From: Bacteroidetes bacterium HLUCCA01
Lineage (GTDB): Bacteria > Bacteroidota > Rhodothermia > Balneolales > HLUCCA01
Assembly: GCA_001314545.1 (NCBI GenBank)
Contig: LIHN01000021.1
Span: 1 to 64,000, forward strand
DNA length: 64,000 nucleotides
Direction of reading: 5' to 3'
Shown here one piece after another: positions 1-8,711 of this stretch (position 1 is the first letter of the stretch; every line of letters begins with the position of its first letter). A model generated the notes under the pieces. It had not been told where the DNA came from. It worked only from the letters and a program-made list of their open reading frames with translations, and did no database searches. The position numbers were made by a program, and so were the translations under genes.

Positions 1-1959
1 AGCACCTATACTGAACCGGTTCCCTACAAACGTATTATCAATAAATCGAGCCTGCGTACTCACCACGCCAGACTCCCCATTTCCCGAAAAGGTGTTGCCA
101 CTAATGGCCAGATTTTCTCTGGATCCATCATGAACCAGAAATAGTCCATGATTCTCATTTTTATCAAAGGTACTACCTGTCACCTCCAGTGAACCGGTAT
201 TATTATTAATATATACTCCATCCTGACCATTATTGCTAAAATTGGATGCCGAAATAGAGGAAATGGCAATATTCCAGGAAGCATTGCGATCAAATGTTAA
301 TCCACGCATTGCGTTATTGGAAGCTACCAGTTCACTGATGGTAATAGCTCCTGCAGTTGCATTCGTACCTCCAATCACCGTACCGTGCTGACCATTATAG
401 GAGGTCTCTATATCCGTAATGTTAAAGCTATTGGTAGCTATGGCAAGACCCGATCGTAAGTTGTTATTTATTTTGAGGCGTGTCCACTGAGATTGTTCAC
501 TACTCACACGAATACCCTCGTAAAGGTTGTTCGTAACGGCCACATCCGTAAACTGAAATGGAGCCTGCGCGTGTATTGCTGGACTATTAGAACCAGATCC
601 GGCAAATCGAATAATGACATGCTGCAGTGAGCTATTCTGAGACATACTCGTGATATCAATCTGATTCCAGTCCCCAGGCGCCGGAATGCTGTTATCTCCA
701 TCGCCGTTAGAATCCCCTCCAGCGGCATCATCCAAAATTGAGGTGAAAATAATAAGGTTATCGGCGGCGCCATTTGCTAGTAGGGTTCCGCTGACCTGCA
801 TACTCGCACCGGCGCTGAATTTAACAACCGTTCCGGGTTGAATGGTGAGTGTTCGATTTGCACCCACTGTGATTGAATTTTCTACGTGATATACATTCCC
901 GGTTTCCCACACCGTATCGGTATTGATACTCTCCGTTACCGAAATAACGGGCAAATCCGTAGCTCCAAATCGCCAGGGAGTAAACTCTACGATTCCAAAG
1001 GTAACTTTGTCGCCCAGTCCGGAGGTGTTTGATCCAACTGTAGGACCACTCGAACTCCCCCAAAAGTTGAACCTGGCTATAAGTTCAACCGTGCCAAGAT
1101 GCTCAATACCCCAATCCATATTTCCGGAAATCGTGTTGTTTACGATGGTTGGCTTGGTAGCACCGACTTCAATAACCCGAATACCAACAGTATTGGTAAG
1201 AATTTGATTATTCAGGATATCGGGCTGACCTCCATTATCAATCAAAATGCCAATCCCATTCGACTCAATAACATTATCCTGAATGGTAGGTGAGGCATTA
1301 ATTGGTACCCGTATACCACCTTGGGAGTTATTTGAGATAGTACTACCGGTTACCTGGTAGCTCAGGCTGAGGTCGGTGAAAATACCATACCCTTGATTGG
1401 CTGTAAATTCGGAATTGCTGATAGCCGGGGAGGAAGCACGTAAATTCACACCGTGTGAGGCACTGAACCGAAAGGTCGAATTGCTGATGTTTACTCCAAA
1501 TGCTCCCGTGGTATAAAATAGTTGTCCAGCACGTTCACCGCCTGAGCCATATTCCATGGTTACATAATTAATCACGGAACCCACGTTGGCTGTGTTCCGA
1601 AACTCGATGGTACCCCAGTCGCCTGCTGCCTTTGTTGCACTAGCGGAGGTAAATACGATTGGATTCCCATCGGTACCATCTGCAACAAGACCACCATCCA
1701 CCAGTACAGAAACCGCGTTGCCAAGTCTCACCTCCACGCCGGGATCGATAGTTAGCGTGGCTCCAGACGCAATTGTAATCGTTTCCGTAATGGTAACAGG
1801 ACTATTTGCGAGGGTCCATGTCGTATTGGATGTGATATCTTGTGAGACTGTAATCTGGCCCTGAGCCTGCACAGTTACAAAGAACATAAACATTAAAATG
1901 GCGGATAATTTATGTATTTGACCACCTATGAGATTTGAAATTGTAAACACGTTCGACAT
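1..1959 (-). CDS. secreted right-handed parallel beta-helix repeat protein, 5' part only (runs off the left edge)
   Basis: The frame from ATG at 1959 stays open for 653 codons to base 1, so the C terminus lies outside the window. An AGAGGA sequence about 8 nt upstream of this ATG favours it over an in-frame ATG at 1998. Residues 17-34 form a signal peptide (hydrophobic ILMFMFFVTV, then QAQG). The mature part is rich in short strand-turn repeats typical of Pfam beta_helix/NosD-like proteins (many SNN, NNT and NNS turns). It has two cap-like segments of the form LTI-x-PG-x-x-V at about residues 66 and 370, which suggests two helix modules in tandem. It is low in Lys and rich in Asn, Ser, Thr and Gly, as expected for an extracellular protein. 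A T9SS C-terminal domain would be expected off-window but cannot be seen. Surface adhesin or polysaccharide-interacting roles are possible; the function is not determinable here. Confidence 0.85.
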   Translation of the reverse strand, partial: MSNVFTISNLIGGQIHKLSAILMFMFFVTVQAQGQITVSQDITSNTTWTLANSPVTITETITIASGATLTIDPGVEVRLGNAVSVLVDGGLVADGTDGNPIVFTSASATKAAGDWGTIEFRNTANVGSVINYVTMEYGSGGERAGQLFYTTGAFGVNISNSTFRFSASHGVNLRASSPAISNSEFTANQGYGIFTDLSLSYQVTGSTISNNSQGGIRVPINASPTIQDNVIESNGIGILIDNGGQPDILNNQILTNTVGIRVIEVGATKPTIVNNTISGNMDWGIEHLGTVELIARFNFWGSSSGPTVGSNTSGLGDKVTFGIVEFTPWRFGATDLPVISVTESINTDTVWETGNVYHVENSITVGANRTLTIQPGTVVKFSAGASMQVSGTLLANGAADNLIIFTSILDDAAGGDSNGDGDNSIPAPGDWNQIDITSMSQNSSLQHVIIRFAGSGSNSPAIHAQAPFQFTDVAVTNNLYEGIRVSSEQSQWTRLKINNNLRSGLAIATNSFNITDIETSYNGQHGTVIGGTNATAGAITISELVASNNAMRGLTFDRNASWNIAISSISASNFSNNGQDGVYINNNTGSLEVTGSTFDKNENHGLFLVHDGSRENLAISGNTFSGNGESGVVSTQARFIDNTFVGNRFSIGA

Positions 1960-2277
1960 AGATAATTCCTCTGAGTTTTCCTGGATGATATACTGCATAA
2001 CAGTTCAGTTCTTAGATGCTGTCAGTCAATGCTAGAAAAATCTCCGTTCCCTGAAGGACGCAAGATTACACTGGCGTAGGGATGCTTGATGTAACAAACA
2101 CATATAGTCTAGCAGTGAATGACGAGCCTAAAATTGGGCATTGAGACGGGTTTAAAAAATTTACAGGCCAAATTACTTAGTTTTAAGTAGGAGCATGCTT
2201 GTAAACCACTACAATTGAATTAGTCAGAAAAGCTTCTCGTAGAACTGAAGCAAACTTGAATTGTAGCTGTATTATAA
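1960..2277. other. non-coding leader of the beta-helix gene
   Basis: About 320 bases of AT-rich sequence with no supported gene on either strand. It presumably holds the promoter of the beta-helix gene. I see no clear operator or structured RNA in it. Confidence 0.5.
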
Positions 2278-2313
2278 AAAAAAGGCTGCTCTCTTAACGA
2301 GAAGCCGCCTTTT
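2278..2313 (-). terminator. rho-independent terminator
   Basis: A GC-rich hairpin (GGCxGC..TCTC paired with GAGA..GCxGCC) is followed on the minus strand by a run of eight T. It would end transcription coming from the T9SS relic and tRNA-Arg side, insulating the beta-helix gene. Confidence 0.7.
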
Positions 2314-2318
2314 GGTCG

Positions 2319-2359
2319 AACCCAGTTGCTAATGGATAACCTACATTAGCTGGGTTTTT
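2319..2359 (+). terminator. hairpin with T tail, terminator-like
   Basis: AACCCAG pairs with CTGGGTT and CTAATG with CATTAG. The stem is followed on the plus strand by TTTTTA. It overlaps the stop codon of the T9SS relic. No plus-strand gene precedes it, so it may be the second half of a bidirectional terminator. Confidence 0.45.
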
Positions 2360-2521
2360 ATTTGATGAGTGTCATTCTTCTTGAAATTGTCACCGATGGC
2401 GTTTCAAGTCGGTAGATATAGATACCGCTAGCCAGGTTACTACCGTTGAATCGGACTTGGGTAACACCTGCTGATTTCTGCTCACTGATGTAGGTCTTAT
2501 GCGTATCAAATAGTAGCTCTA
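2358..2521 (-). pseudogene. orphan type IX secretion C-terminal sorting domain (gene remnant)
   Basis: In the minus frame ending with TAA at 2358-2360 the translation contains EQKSAG, then VRFNGSNLASGIYIYRLE, then SRRMTLIK before the stop. This is the classic end of a Por-secretion/T9SS type A sorting domain (Asn/Asp-x-x-x-LASGIYxYRL, then a basic tail). Only about the last 50 residues are present and there is no start codon or body. The upstream side joins a truncated integrase at about 2530. This is seen directly. The inference is that a secreted-protein gene lost its body in a deletion or when a mobile element came and went. Confidence 0.75.
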
Positions 2522-2536
2522 GCTCCTTCTCGGTAA

Positions 2537-2734
2537 TTATCTGCTGACTGAGTGTTTCATTAACTGGTTTTTTATTAATTCCGCCTCCTGCTCTTGTTCT
2601 AGCTTGCGTAGGTGTTTTTGAGCGATAGTTTTACTTGTCGTTCCGAGGGCTATGGAACTGGTAATTCTTTTTCCGTTTTGCATCCGTCGGAACACTACCT
2701 GATAGCGGTCTCCTCTCTTGCGAAGTGTTGCCAT
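2537..2734 (-). pseudogene. N-terminal fragment of a tyrosine integrase
   Basis: Sixty-five residues starting MATLRKRGDRYQVVFRR match the arm-type DNA-binding N terminus of phage/island tyrosine recombinases (a small basic three-strand domain followed by a helix rich in Lys, Glu and Gln). The core-binding and catalytic domains (R-H-R-H-Y) are absent. The frame stops at 2537, just before a T9SS domain relic in another frame. Its position 150 bp from tRNA-Arg, with CTACCAAT repeats between them, fits the remains of an element once integrated at that tRNA. Confidence 0.7.
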
Positions 2735-2753
2735 GATATAAGTGGTTGGGTGA

Positions 2754-2795
2754 CTACCAATTTGACTGGCAAATGGCTACCAATTGACTACCAAT
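2754..2795. repeat. three direct copies of CTACCAAT (putative integrase arm sites)
   Basis: CTACCAAT occurs at 2754-2761, 2777-2784 and 2788-2795, between the integrase remnant and tRNA-Arg. The complete element at tRNA-Leu has paired TTACCAAT copies near each end, so the repeat family travels with the integrases. The arm-site role is an inference. Confidence 0.5.
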
Positions 2796-2835
2796 AATGT
2801 TAGAAATGGGAACATTTATTCCCAAACCCCCTAAA

Positions 2836-2875
2836 ACAAAAAGCCCTGAACCGCGTTTTAACGCAATTCAGGGCT
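2836..2875 (-). terminator. terminator downstream of tRNA-Arg
   Basis: AGCCCTGAA pairs with TTCAGGGCT around a CGTTTTAACG inner stem. The minus strand continues TTTTTG. It sits a few bases past the tRNA 3' end. Confidence 0.75.
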
Positions 2876-2882
2876 ATGTTGC

Positions 2883-2959
2883 TGGTACACCCGTAGGGAT
2901 TCGAACCCCAAACCTTCTGATCCGAAGTCAGATGCTCTATCCAGTTGAGCTACGGGTGC
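2883..2959 (-). tRNA. tRNA-Arg (anticodon TCG)
   Basis: A complete cloverleaf: acceptor GCACCCG with CGGGTGT, D-arm with AGCTCAACTGGATAGAG, anticodon arm TCTGA-CTTCGGA-TCAGA giving anticodon TCG, and T-arm with GGTTCGAATCC. The 3' CCA is encoded. An integrase relic lies just downstream, so its 3' end was probably used as an attachment site. Confidence 0.93.
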
Positions 2960-3107
2960 AACTAAATGCCGGATAAACGGCATGGCTTTTCAGCAGACAC
3001 CAATAATACCAAGTTTTCGGATGAATGTCACCCCACCAATTGAAATTTATCCATAACGCAACAGACCCGGTCGGCATCCATCCGAGGCGAAAACCGGGGA
3101 CCGGGTG

Positions 3108-3860
3108 TTATCCATGTCCCAGCAAGATCTGAAACGCACTCATGGCCAGAACCGCCAGCGTCACCCACAAACCGACCGATTTCCCCTCGCACTTCTCCAA
3201 CGACTCCGGGATTAAATCGGCAAAGACCATCCAGATCATGGCCCCGGCAGCAAATCCAAGCCCGAAAGGCAGATATTCCCTGAAGACCTCAACAAACAAA
3301 AACGCCGGAACCGCCATCAGAGGCTGCGGCAAACTCGAAAAAATACTCCACCAAACGGCCTTGACCGGGGACGTCCCCTGCGGTACCATGACCAGACTAA
3401 TGGCCAGTCCTTCCGGAATGTTGTGAATGGCAATGGCAATGGCGATGAACACCCCAAACTCCATGGTGCTGGCAAATGAAACACCCACACTTACCCCCTC
3501 GGCAAACGAATGCACCGTCATGATGCCCAAAAAGATGAGCATTTGTCGTCGACCGCCCCCGATCAGCTTGGTTACTTCCGCATCGCCTCGACCATCCATC
3601 CACTTTTGTGCACCCACTACCAACAGCAGCCCGGCCAACATCCCACCCAGGGTCATCCACTCACCCAGCTCATACCCCTCCATCATCAGACTGAAACTGG
3701 CCGCCAGCATGAGTCCGGCCGCAACCGCGTTCGACCGACCTAAAAACGCCGGAGAAATATCCTTGATGAAGAAAAAAGGCACGGCCCCGAGCCCCGTAGC
3801 AACCGCCGTTAACAGGGCATACAAAAAAACGTTGACAACCGGCTCCGATAAAAATTCCAT
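3108..3860 (-). CDS. ZIP-family divalent metal transporter
   Basis: A 250-aa integral membrane protein with about eight hydrophobic segments. The two ZIP signature helices are present: HSFAEG (from residue 117) and HNIPEG (from 146). Their His/Glu residues form the binuclear metal site that moves zinc, and often iron or manganese, into the cytoplasm. The length and the polar loop between segments 3 and 4 (MDGRGDAEV, residues 88-96) match the short bacterial ZupT/GufA-like group. The leader reads AACCACCT directly before the ATG with no Shine-Dalgarno sequence. It is divergent from feoAB, so this is a small metal-uptake neighbourhood. The substrate cannot be fixed from sequence. Confidence 0.9.
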   Translation of the reverse strand: MEFLSEPVVNVFLYALLTAVATGLGAVPFFFIKDISPAFLGRSNAVAAGLMLAASFSLMMEGYELGEWMTLGGMLAGLLLVVGAQKWMDGRGDAEVTKLIGGGRRQMLIFLGIMTVHSFAEGVSVGVSFASTMEFGVFIAIAIAIHNIPEGLAISLVMVPQGTSPVKAVWWSIFSSLPQPLMAVPAFLFVEVFREYLPFGLGFAAGAMIWMVFADLIPESLEKCEGKSVGLWVTLAVLAMSAFQILLGHG

Positions 3861-4208
3861 AGGTGGTTAATTTGGCGTTAGAAGCTCCCGATGCCTGAAA
3901 ATATAACGAATACCCGTCCGTTTCAGCACAAAATTTCCTCACCACCACCTGCGTACCTACCCGCAAATACCTCAGTACCAAGCTCCACGCATGGTTCCAT
4001 CCCTCCCACCTGCGTTCCTACCGGTTTCTGCAGCGCAGCGACAGCAGCTCCGGTGCAAACCTCGTACAGGGGCAGCCACAACCCCTCTGCCCATACGTAC
4101 ACGCAGAGCGATGCAAACTGTTGACAAACCAACTTCACCCGTGTGTTCTTCCGTAAATTTGCGTAAATTATTTAGACTCATTACAGATAAAACAAGTCAC
4201 CTATCGCC
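3861..4208. promoter_or_regulatory. intergenic region with a TAnnTTTG promoter element before feoA
   Basis: About 350 bases between the divergent ZIP and feoAB genes without a supported gene. TAAATTTG at 4154-4161 matches the Bacteroidota -7 consensus TAnnTTTG and lies about 47 bases before the feoA start; a -33 element is not obvious. The AT-rich segment that follows (4165-4190) could hold an iron-repressor site, but I cannot match it to a known Fur or DtxR box. Confidence 0.4.
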
Positions 4209-4436
4209 TTGCCAAAGCTATCCGACATCCTCACCCCGGCCGAAAACCTGCGGGTAACCCGCGTGACCGGTCCTGCCCTGAACCGCATGCTGGAAATGGG
4301 CATCACCCCAGGCACCGCCATCGATTTCATCCGACAAGCACCCCTCGGATTCCCCATCGAAATCAAAGTCCGGGGCTTTTTGGTAGCCCTGCGCAAATCT
4401 GAAGCCGACCACATCGAGGTCGACCATCACGGCTGA
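4209..4436 (+). CDS. feoA: ferrous iron transport protein A (FeoA)
   Basis: Seventy-five residues with the SH3-like fold of FeoA: an N-terminal LSDILTPAENLRV, then RVTG, LNRMLEMGITPGTAI, APLGFPIEIKVRGFLVALRKSEA and a short acidic tail. FeoA is a small cytosolic partner that stimulates the FeoB channel. The start is TTG at 4209; no ATG or Shine-Dalgarno sequence gives a better alternative. It is followed nine bases later by feoB, so the two form an operon. FeoC is absent, as is usual outside gammaproteobacteria. Confidence 0.92.
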   Translation: MPKLSDILTPAENLRVTRVTGPALNRMLEMGITPGTAIDFIRQAPLGFPIEIKVRGFLVALRKSEADHIEVDHHG

Positions 4437-4445
4437 AAACCACCT

Positions 4446-6524
4446 ATGAAAACCTACCAGCGCATCGCACTCGCCGGTAATCCGAATACCGGCAAAACCA
4501 CCCTGTTCAACGCCCTCACCGGACTCCGCCAACGCGTGGGCAACTACCCCGGCATCACCGTTGAACGTAAATCCGGCTTCCTGAAATCCGCCGGAACCAC
4601 CCACGAAATCATCGACCTCCCCGGTCTCTACAGCCTCAATCCCACCTCCAAAGACGAGGAAATTGCCTGGCAGACCCTCACCGGAACCTACCCGTTTGAG
4701 CCCGAACCCGATGCCGTGATTGTGGTAGCCGATGCCACCAACCTCATGCGAAACCTCTACCTGGTCACGCAGATCACCGATCTCGGACTTCCTACGATGG
4801 TGGTGCTGACCATGATGGATGCCGCCCGTGAGCAGGACCGCCTGATCAACCCGCAGGCCCTGCAGGACACCCTCGGAGTGCCGGTGGTAGCCCTTAACGC
4901 CCGCAACGATGCCGAGGTCGACCAGTTGAAGGATGCCATCACGGCAGGGAACTTTGCCACGCCCGGGCCTTTGCAGTGGAAGCCCTCGGTAAAACTGCAG
5001 AAAGCCATCAATCACCTGCGAACGGGCCTGATAGACAGCAACGATGCCATTCCCGAACGCGCCGCCGATCTGGAAAGCCTCCGGTTGCTTGCCCAGGATG
5101 CCGCTCTTGACGCGCTCACCGGCGATGCACGTGCCGTGGTGGTCGAAGCCCGGCAAATGCTCGAGAAGGAAGGCCTGAACGGGTCGGCCGCCGAAGTGCT
5201 GGACCGCTACAACTACATCGATGAAATCCTGCAGACCGTCTGTGCCGGACCCGTAGATCCGCGCAAGTCGATCACCGAAACGATCGACCGTGTAGTCACC
5301 CATCGCATTGCCGGTCCTGCCCTGTTCATGGGCATCCTCCTGCTGGTGTTTCAGGCGATTTTCTCCTGGGCAGGTCCCTTTATGGACCTCATCGACCTGG
5401 GCTTTATCACCGCCTCCAACTGGCTGGCTGATACCCTGCCCGACGGCCTGCTCAACAGCCTGGTGGTGGACGGCGTGATGGCCGGACTCGGCGGGGTGAT
5501 GATCTTCCTGCCGCAAATTTTGATCCTGTTCTTCTTCATCGCTATTCTGGAAGGCACCGGCTACATGGCCCGCGCCGCCTTCGTCATGGACGGATTCATG
5601 ATGAAAATCGGGATGCACGGCAAATCGGTTCTGCCGCTGATGTCGGGTTTCGCCTGCGCCGTACCCGGAATCATGGCCACACGCGGCATCGAAAACTACA
5701 AAGAGCGCCTGATTACCATGATGGTACTACCCTTCATGGCCTGCTCGGCCCGACTGCCCGTATACGCCCTGCTCATCAGCGCGTTTGTTCCCGGCGATAC
5801 CGCCTTCCTGTTCTTCACCTGGCAGGGACTCACCTTCTTCGGACTCTACCTGTTCGGCATCGTGATGGCGGCCGTTGCGGCAACCATTTTCAAAAAATTC
5901 CTTCCGGGCGCCGGTCACACCCCCTTTTTGATGGAGCTGCCCACCTATAAAATTCCCGCCTTCAGCAACATCCTGTACCAGATGGGCGAGCGGGGCTGGA
6001 TATTCATCAAAGAAGCCGGTAAAATCATCATTGTAGTGTCGATGGGTCTCTGGGTTCTGGCTTCCTTCCCGGCCGGCGAACCCGGCATGAGCTCGGCCGA
6101 GCAGCTGGAAAACAGTTACGCCGGCCAGATCGGCAAAGTCATTGAACCGGCCATTGAGCCGCTGGGGTTCGACTGGAAAATCGGGATCGGGCTGATAACC
6201 TCATTTGCGGCGCGGGAGGTTCTGGTTGCTACGATGAGTACCATTTATTCGGTGCAGTCGGACGATGAGGACATTACCTCCCTGCGGGAGATGATGCTCA
6301 GCGATGTCAACCCGGAAACCGGCGAGCCGGTCTTCACCCTGCTTACGGCCATTTCTCTGCTTATTTTCTTTGCCCTGGCCATGCAGTGTATGAGCACCCT
6401 GGCGATTGTGAAACGCGAAACGAACAGCTGGAAATGGCCTGCTATTATGTTTGGCTACATGACCGCCCTGGCGTATTTCATGTCGTTTGTGGTGTATCAG
6501 GGTGGGAAACTGCTGGGATTTTAG
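4446..6524 (+). CDS. feoB: ferrous iron transporter B (FeoB)
   Basis: A 692-aa polytopic Fe(II) transporter with an N-terminal G-protein domain. G1 is GNPNTGKTT (11-19), the switch region contains NYPGITVE, and G3 is DLPG (57-60). The G4 position, normally NxxD, reads TMMD at 122-125, so the guanine-specifying Asn is replaced by Thr. An adjacent helical GDI-like domain follows (about 180-275). The membrane part starts near residue 290 and holds two Gate-motif regions, including GTGYMARAAFVMDGFMMKIG and SGFACAVPGIMATR, with conserved Cys residues (FACAVP and MACSARLPVY). The length is normal for single-chain FeoB. It forms an operon with feoA and converges on recD 33 bp away. Iron-repressed control is expected but not visible. 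Confidence 0.95.
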   Translation: MKTYQRIALAGNPNTGKTTLFNALTGLRQRVGNYPGITVERKSGFLKSAGTTHEIIDLPGLYSLNPTSKDEEIAWQTLTGTYPFEPEPDAVIVVADATNLMRNLYLVTQITDLGLPTMVVLTMMDAAREQDRLINPQALQDTLGVPVVALNARNDAEVDQLKDAITAGNFATPGPLQWKPSVKLQKAINHLRTGLIDSNDAIPERAADLESLRLLAQDAALDALTGDARAVVVEARQMLEKEGLNGSAAEVLDRYNYIDEILQTVCAGPVDPRKSITETIDRVVTHRIAGPALFMGILLLVFQAIFSWAGPFMDLIDLGFITASNWLADTLPDGLLNSLVVDGVMAGLGGVMIFLPQILILFFFIAILEGTGYMARAAFVMDGFMMKIGMHGKSVLPLMSGFACAVPGIMATRGIENYKERLITMMVLPFMACSARLPVYALLISAFVPGDTAFLFFTWQGLTFFGLYLFGIVMAAVAATIFKKFLPGAGHTPFLMELPTYKIPAFSNILYQMGERGWIFIKEAGKIIIVVSMGLWVLASFPAGEPGMSSAEQLENSYAGQIGKVIEPAIEPLGFDWKIGIGLITSFAAREVLVATMSTIYSVQSDDEDITSLREMMLSDVNPETGEPVFTLLTAISLLIFFALAMQCMSTLAIVKRETNSWKWPAIMFGYMTALAYFMSFVVYQGGKLLGF

Positions 6525-6556
6525 GATTGGCGGGAACTTACCGGGGTTTTTTGGGT

Positions 6557-8710
6557 TTACGTCGAGGGTATCTGAGCCAGTCGATCTGCCAATCCCGAAA
6601 ATCGCTCCACCTGCGAGGCCAGCATGCGGGTCCACAGTTCGCCTGTGCCCCATACCGCAAACACCTGCCTGGAACGGGTCAGGGCCGTGTAGGCCAGCTC
6701 ACGCGATAGCACCGGACTCCATTTATCCGGCAGGACGAGCAGCACATTGTCGTACTCCGATCCCTGGCTTTTGTGCACGGTCAGGGCCCAGGCCGTGGAG
6801 ACACTTTTGAGCTGAGCGGGTGCAATCCATCGCACCGAATCCGGTTCGGTTCCGGCAAAGGCCACCATTAAACGTCCGTCGATGAACCGGGTAAGACCGA
6901 TATCGCCGTTATAAATTTCCAGTTCATAGTTATTCGCCGTCGCCATGACGGGTCGACCTGCATACCATTCTTTACCGTTGCTGAGCTGTTGATCCATCGC
7001 TGCGTTGATCTGTACGGAGCCGTAAGGTCCCACCCGAAGTGCGGTCAATACCTGGAAGCGCTGAAGTAGCCCCAGTGCCTGTACATGATCTTCCTGCCCG
7101 TTGAGCAAGGTGAACAACGGTTCAACACCGTCACGTATTCGCCGGTAAAGGGCCTCCTTACCACGCGCCGTGCTGTCGTCCTTACTGAAACCGCGGGAGG
7201 CCTTCTGCGCGGCATCCCGTTCGGCGGCAGCCCCGACCCCAACCCGGGTTTCAGGTGGGGAACTGGTCATGTCAGAGGAAGCCGTACGGTATGCGGAACC
7301 CGTTGCCCGGACAGGTCCGGCAATGGTGACCGCCTTCCCCTGTTCCAGCAGATTCCACGCGGCAACGCCCGCTCCCGCATTAATGGTCCTGGCCAGTGCC
7401 CCGATTTCAGAGTGTTCGTCGAACCGCCACGATTTTGTGAGCCGAACGACGTTCGGCGCTTGATTCGATGCAATGTCAGCAAAAACCGAACCAGCTTCTA
7501 CGGATGAGAGCTGATCTTTATCGCCGAGCAGAATGAGCCGTGTTTCGGGTCGTAGCGCGCGGGCGAGGCGGGCCATGAGGGCGGCATCGACCATGGAAGC
7601 CTCATCCAGAATGACCACGTCGTACGGAAGGGGATTGAGGGCGTCATAAACCGATTTTCCCCGGGCAGGATTCCAGCGGATGAGTCGGTGGATAGTACTC
7701 GCCGCGGTGGGGATGGCGGCCCTGACGTGCTGCGGCGGACGAATTCGCTCGAGGTTGGCCTGGATGGATTCCATCATGCGTGCCGCGGCCTTGCCCGTTG
7801 GTGCACATAGCACAATACGAAGGTCCGGGCGCCGTGTAAGCATGGCCGTGAGCAACATGAGAACCGAATGGGTTTTGCCGGTTCCCGGACCACCGGTGAT
7901 TACTGCAAAACGGTAGGTCAATCCGGCCTGTACGGCCTGGTCCTGACCGGTTTGTTCAAGGTCTGTCTGGTCGCGTGCCGAGGGTTCCCGCTCAGTCGAT
8001 TCCCGCCCGTTTTGGACCGATCCCAACACGTTATCATCTGAACGGCCCCCACTTTCAAGTAGGGATTCAGATCGATGTTTATTCACGTTTTGTGAACTCT
8101 TATCCCCCAAACCATCAGAGGATTTCAGCGCTTCCGGCAGCGACCGCGAATTGACCATCGCAGCTACATCCAACTCGTACCGCCAGAATCGCCGCAGGTA
8201 AAGTCGACCCCCATCCAATATGATGACCCCATCCGCATCCGTGGAGGAATCCCCGGGACGCGGATATCCCGAAGCGGAGCTTGCCGCAGCAGCATCGACC
8301 GAAACAGTAGTGCCTGTTGCAGAGTTTGCAAGCGCTGCTGTGCCGGCAACGTCGTCTCCGGTGACAGCTTTCACAGTCCCATCCACCCGAACCACCGCTC
8401 CGCAGCGTACCAGGTCAATGAGTTTGACCCGATCCAGATGTGCGAAAGCCGTCCTGATGTTTTTAGCCGTCAGCCCCGACTTGATTGCCGCAAGGTGGGC
8501 AGCCAGCAGGTCCGTAATCGAGGCACCATCCCCCGGCCATGGAATGGCAATAGCCCCTTCGCGCTGCCGCAGGGACAGGACCATACCAACCATATACACC
8601 GCATCGGCTGCATCCGGATACAGCCGGGCCAGCAAACTGCACGACGCATGGTCGAGGTCCTCCGGATTCAACCCCAGCTTCTGTAATATTTGCTTATTCG
8701 AATATCCCAT
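6557..8710 (-). CDS. recD: RecD, exonuclease V alpha subunit (5'-3' helicase)
   Basis: A 717-aa SF1B helicase of the RecBCD enzyme, which unwinds and resects double-strand breaks up to Chi and loads RecA. Walker A GGPGTGKTH lies at about 273-281, motif II is VVILDEASMVD, motif III is LILLGDKDQLSSVEAGSV, and the C-terminal motif VI region contains LTVHKSQGSEYD and AYTALTRSR. Two stretches look inserted and disordered: about residues 200-262 before Walker A (rich in Ser, Asp, Glu and Gln) and a segment around residues 475-520 (rich in Ala, Ser, Arg and Gly). It starts one base after the recB stop and is the last gene of recC-recB-recD. Confidence 0.93.
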   Translation of the reverse strand: MGYSNKQILQKLGLNPEDLDHASCSLLARLYPDAADAVYMVGMVLSLRQREGAIAIPWPGDGASITDLLAAHLAAIKSGLTAKNIRTAFAHLDRVKLIDLVRCGAVVRVDGTVKAVTGDDVAGTAALANSATGTTVSVDAAAASSASGYPRPGDSSTDADGVIILDGGRLYLRRFWRYELDVAAMVNSRSLPEALKSSDGLGDKSSQNVNKHRSESLLESGGRSDDNVLGSVQNGRESTEREPSARDQTDLEQTGQDQAVQAGLTYRFAVITGGPGTGKTHSVLMLLTAMLTRRPDLRIVLCAPTGKAAARMMESIQANLERIRPPQHVRAAIPTAASTIHRLIRWNPARGKSVYDALNPLPYDVVILDEASMVDAALMARLARALRPETRLILLGDKDQLSSVEAGSVFADIASNQAPNVVRLTKSWRFDEHSEIGALARTINAGAGVAAWNLLEQGKAVTIAGPVRATGSAYRTASSDMTSSPPETRVGVGAAAERDAAQKASRGFSKDDSTARGKEALYRRIRDGVEPLFTLLNGQEDHVQALGLLQRFQVLTALRVGPYGSVQINAAMDQQLSNGKEWYAGRPVMATANNYELEIYNGDIGLTRFIDGRLMVAFAGTEPDSVRWIAPAQLKSVSTAWALTVHKSQGSEYDNVLLVLPDKWSPVLSRELAYTALTRSRQVFAVWGTGELWTRMLASQVERFSGLADRLAQIPST

Positions 8711-8711
8711 A

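Noticed and set aside
3891-4124. Short overlapping open frames between the ZIP gene and feoA
   Set aside because: Opposing small frames with biased composition and no conserved motif; the region is better read as a regulatory spacer.
4218-5618. Long minus-strand open frame opposite feoA/feoB (466 codons)
   Set aside because: Antisense shadow of GC-rich feoB codons; His/Gln/Gly-rich composition with no domain, signal or start context.
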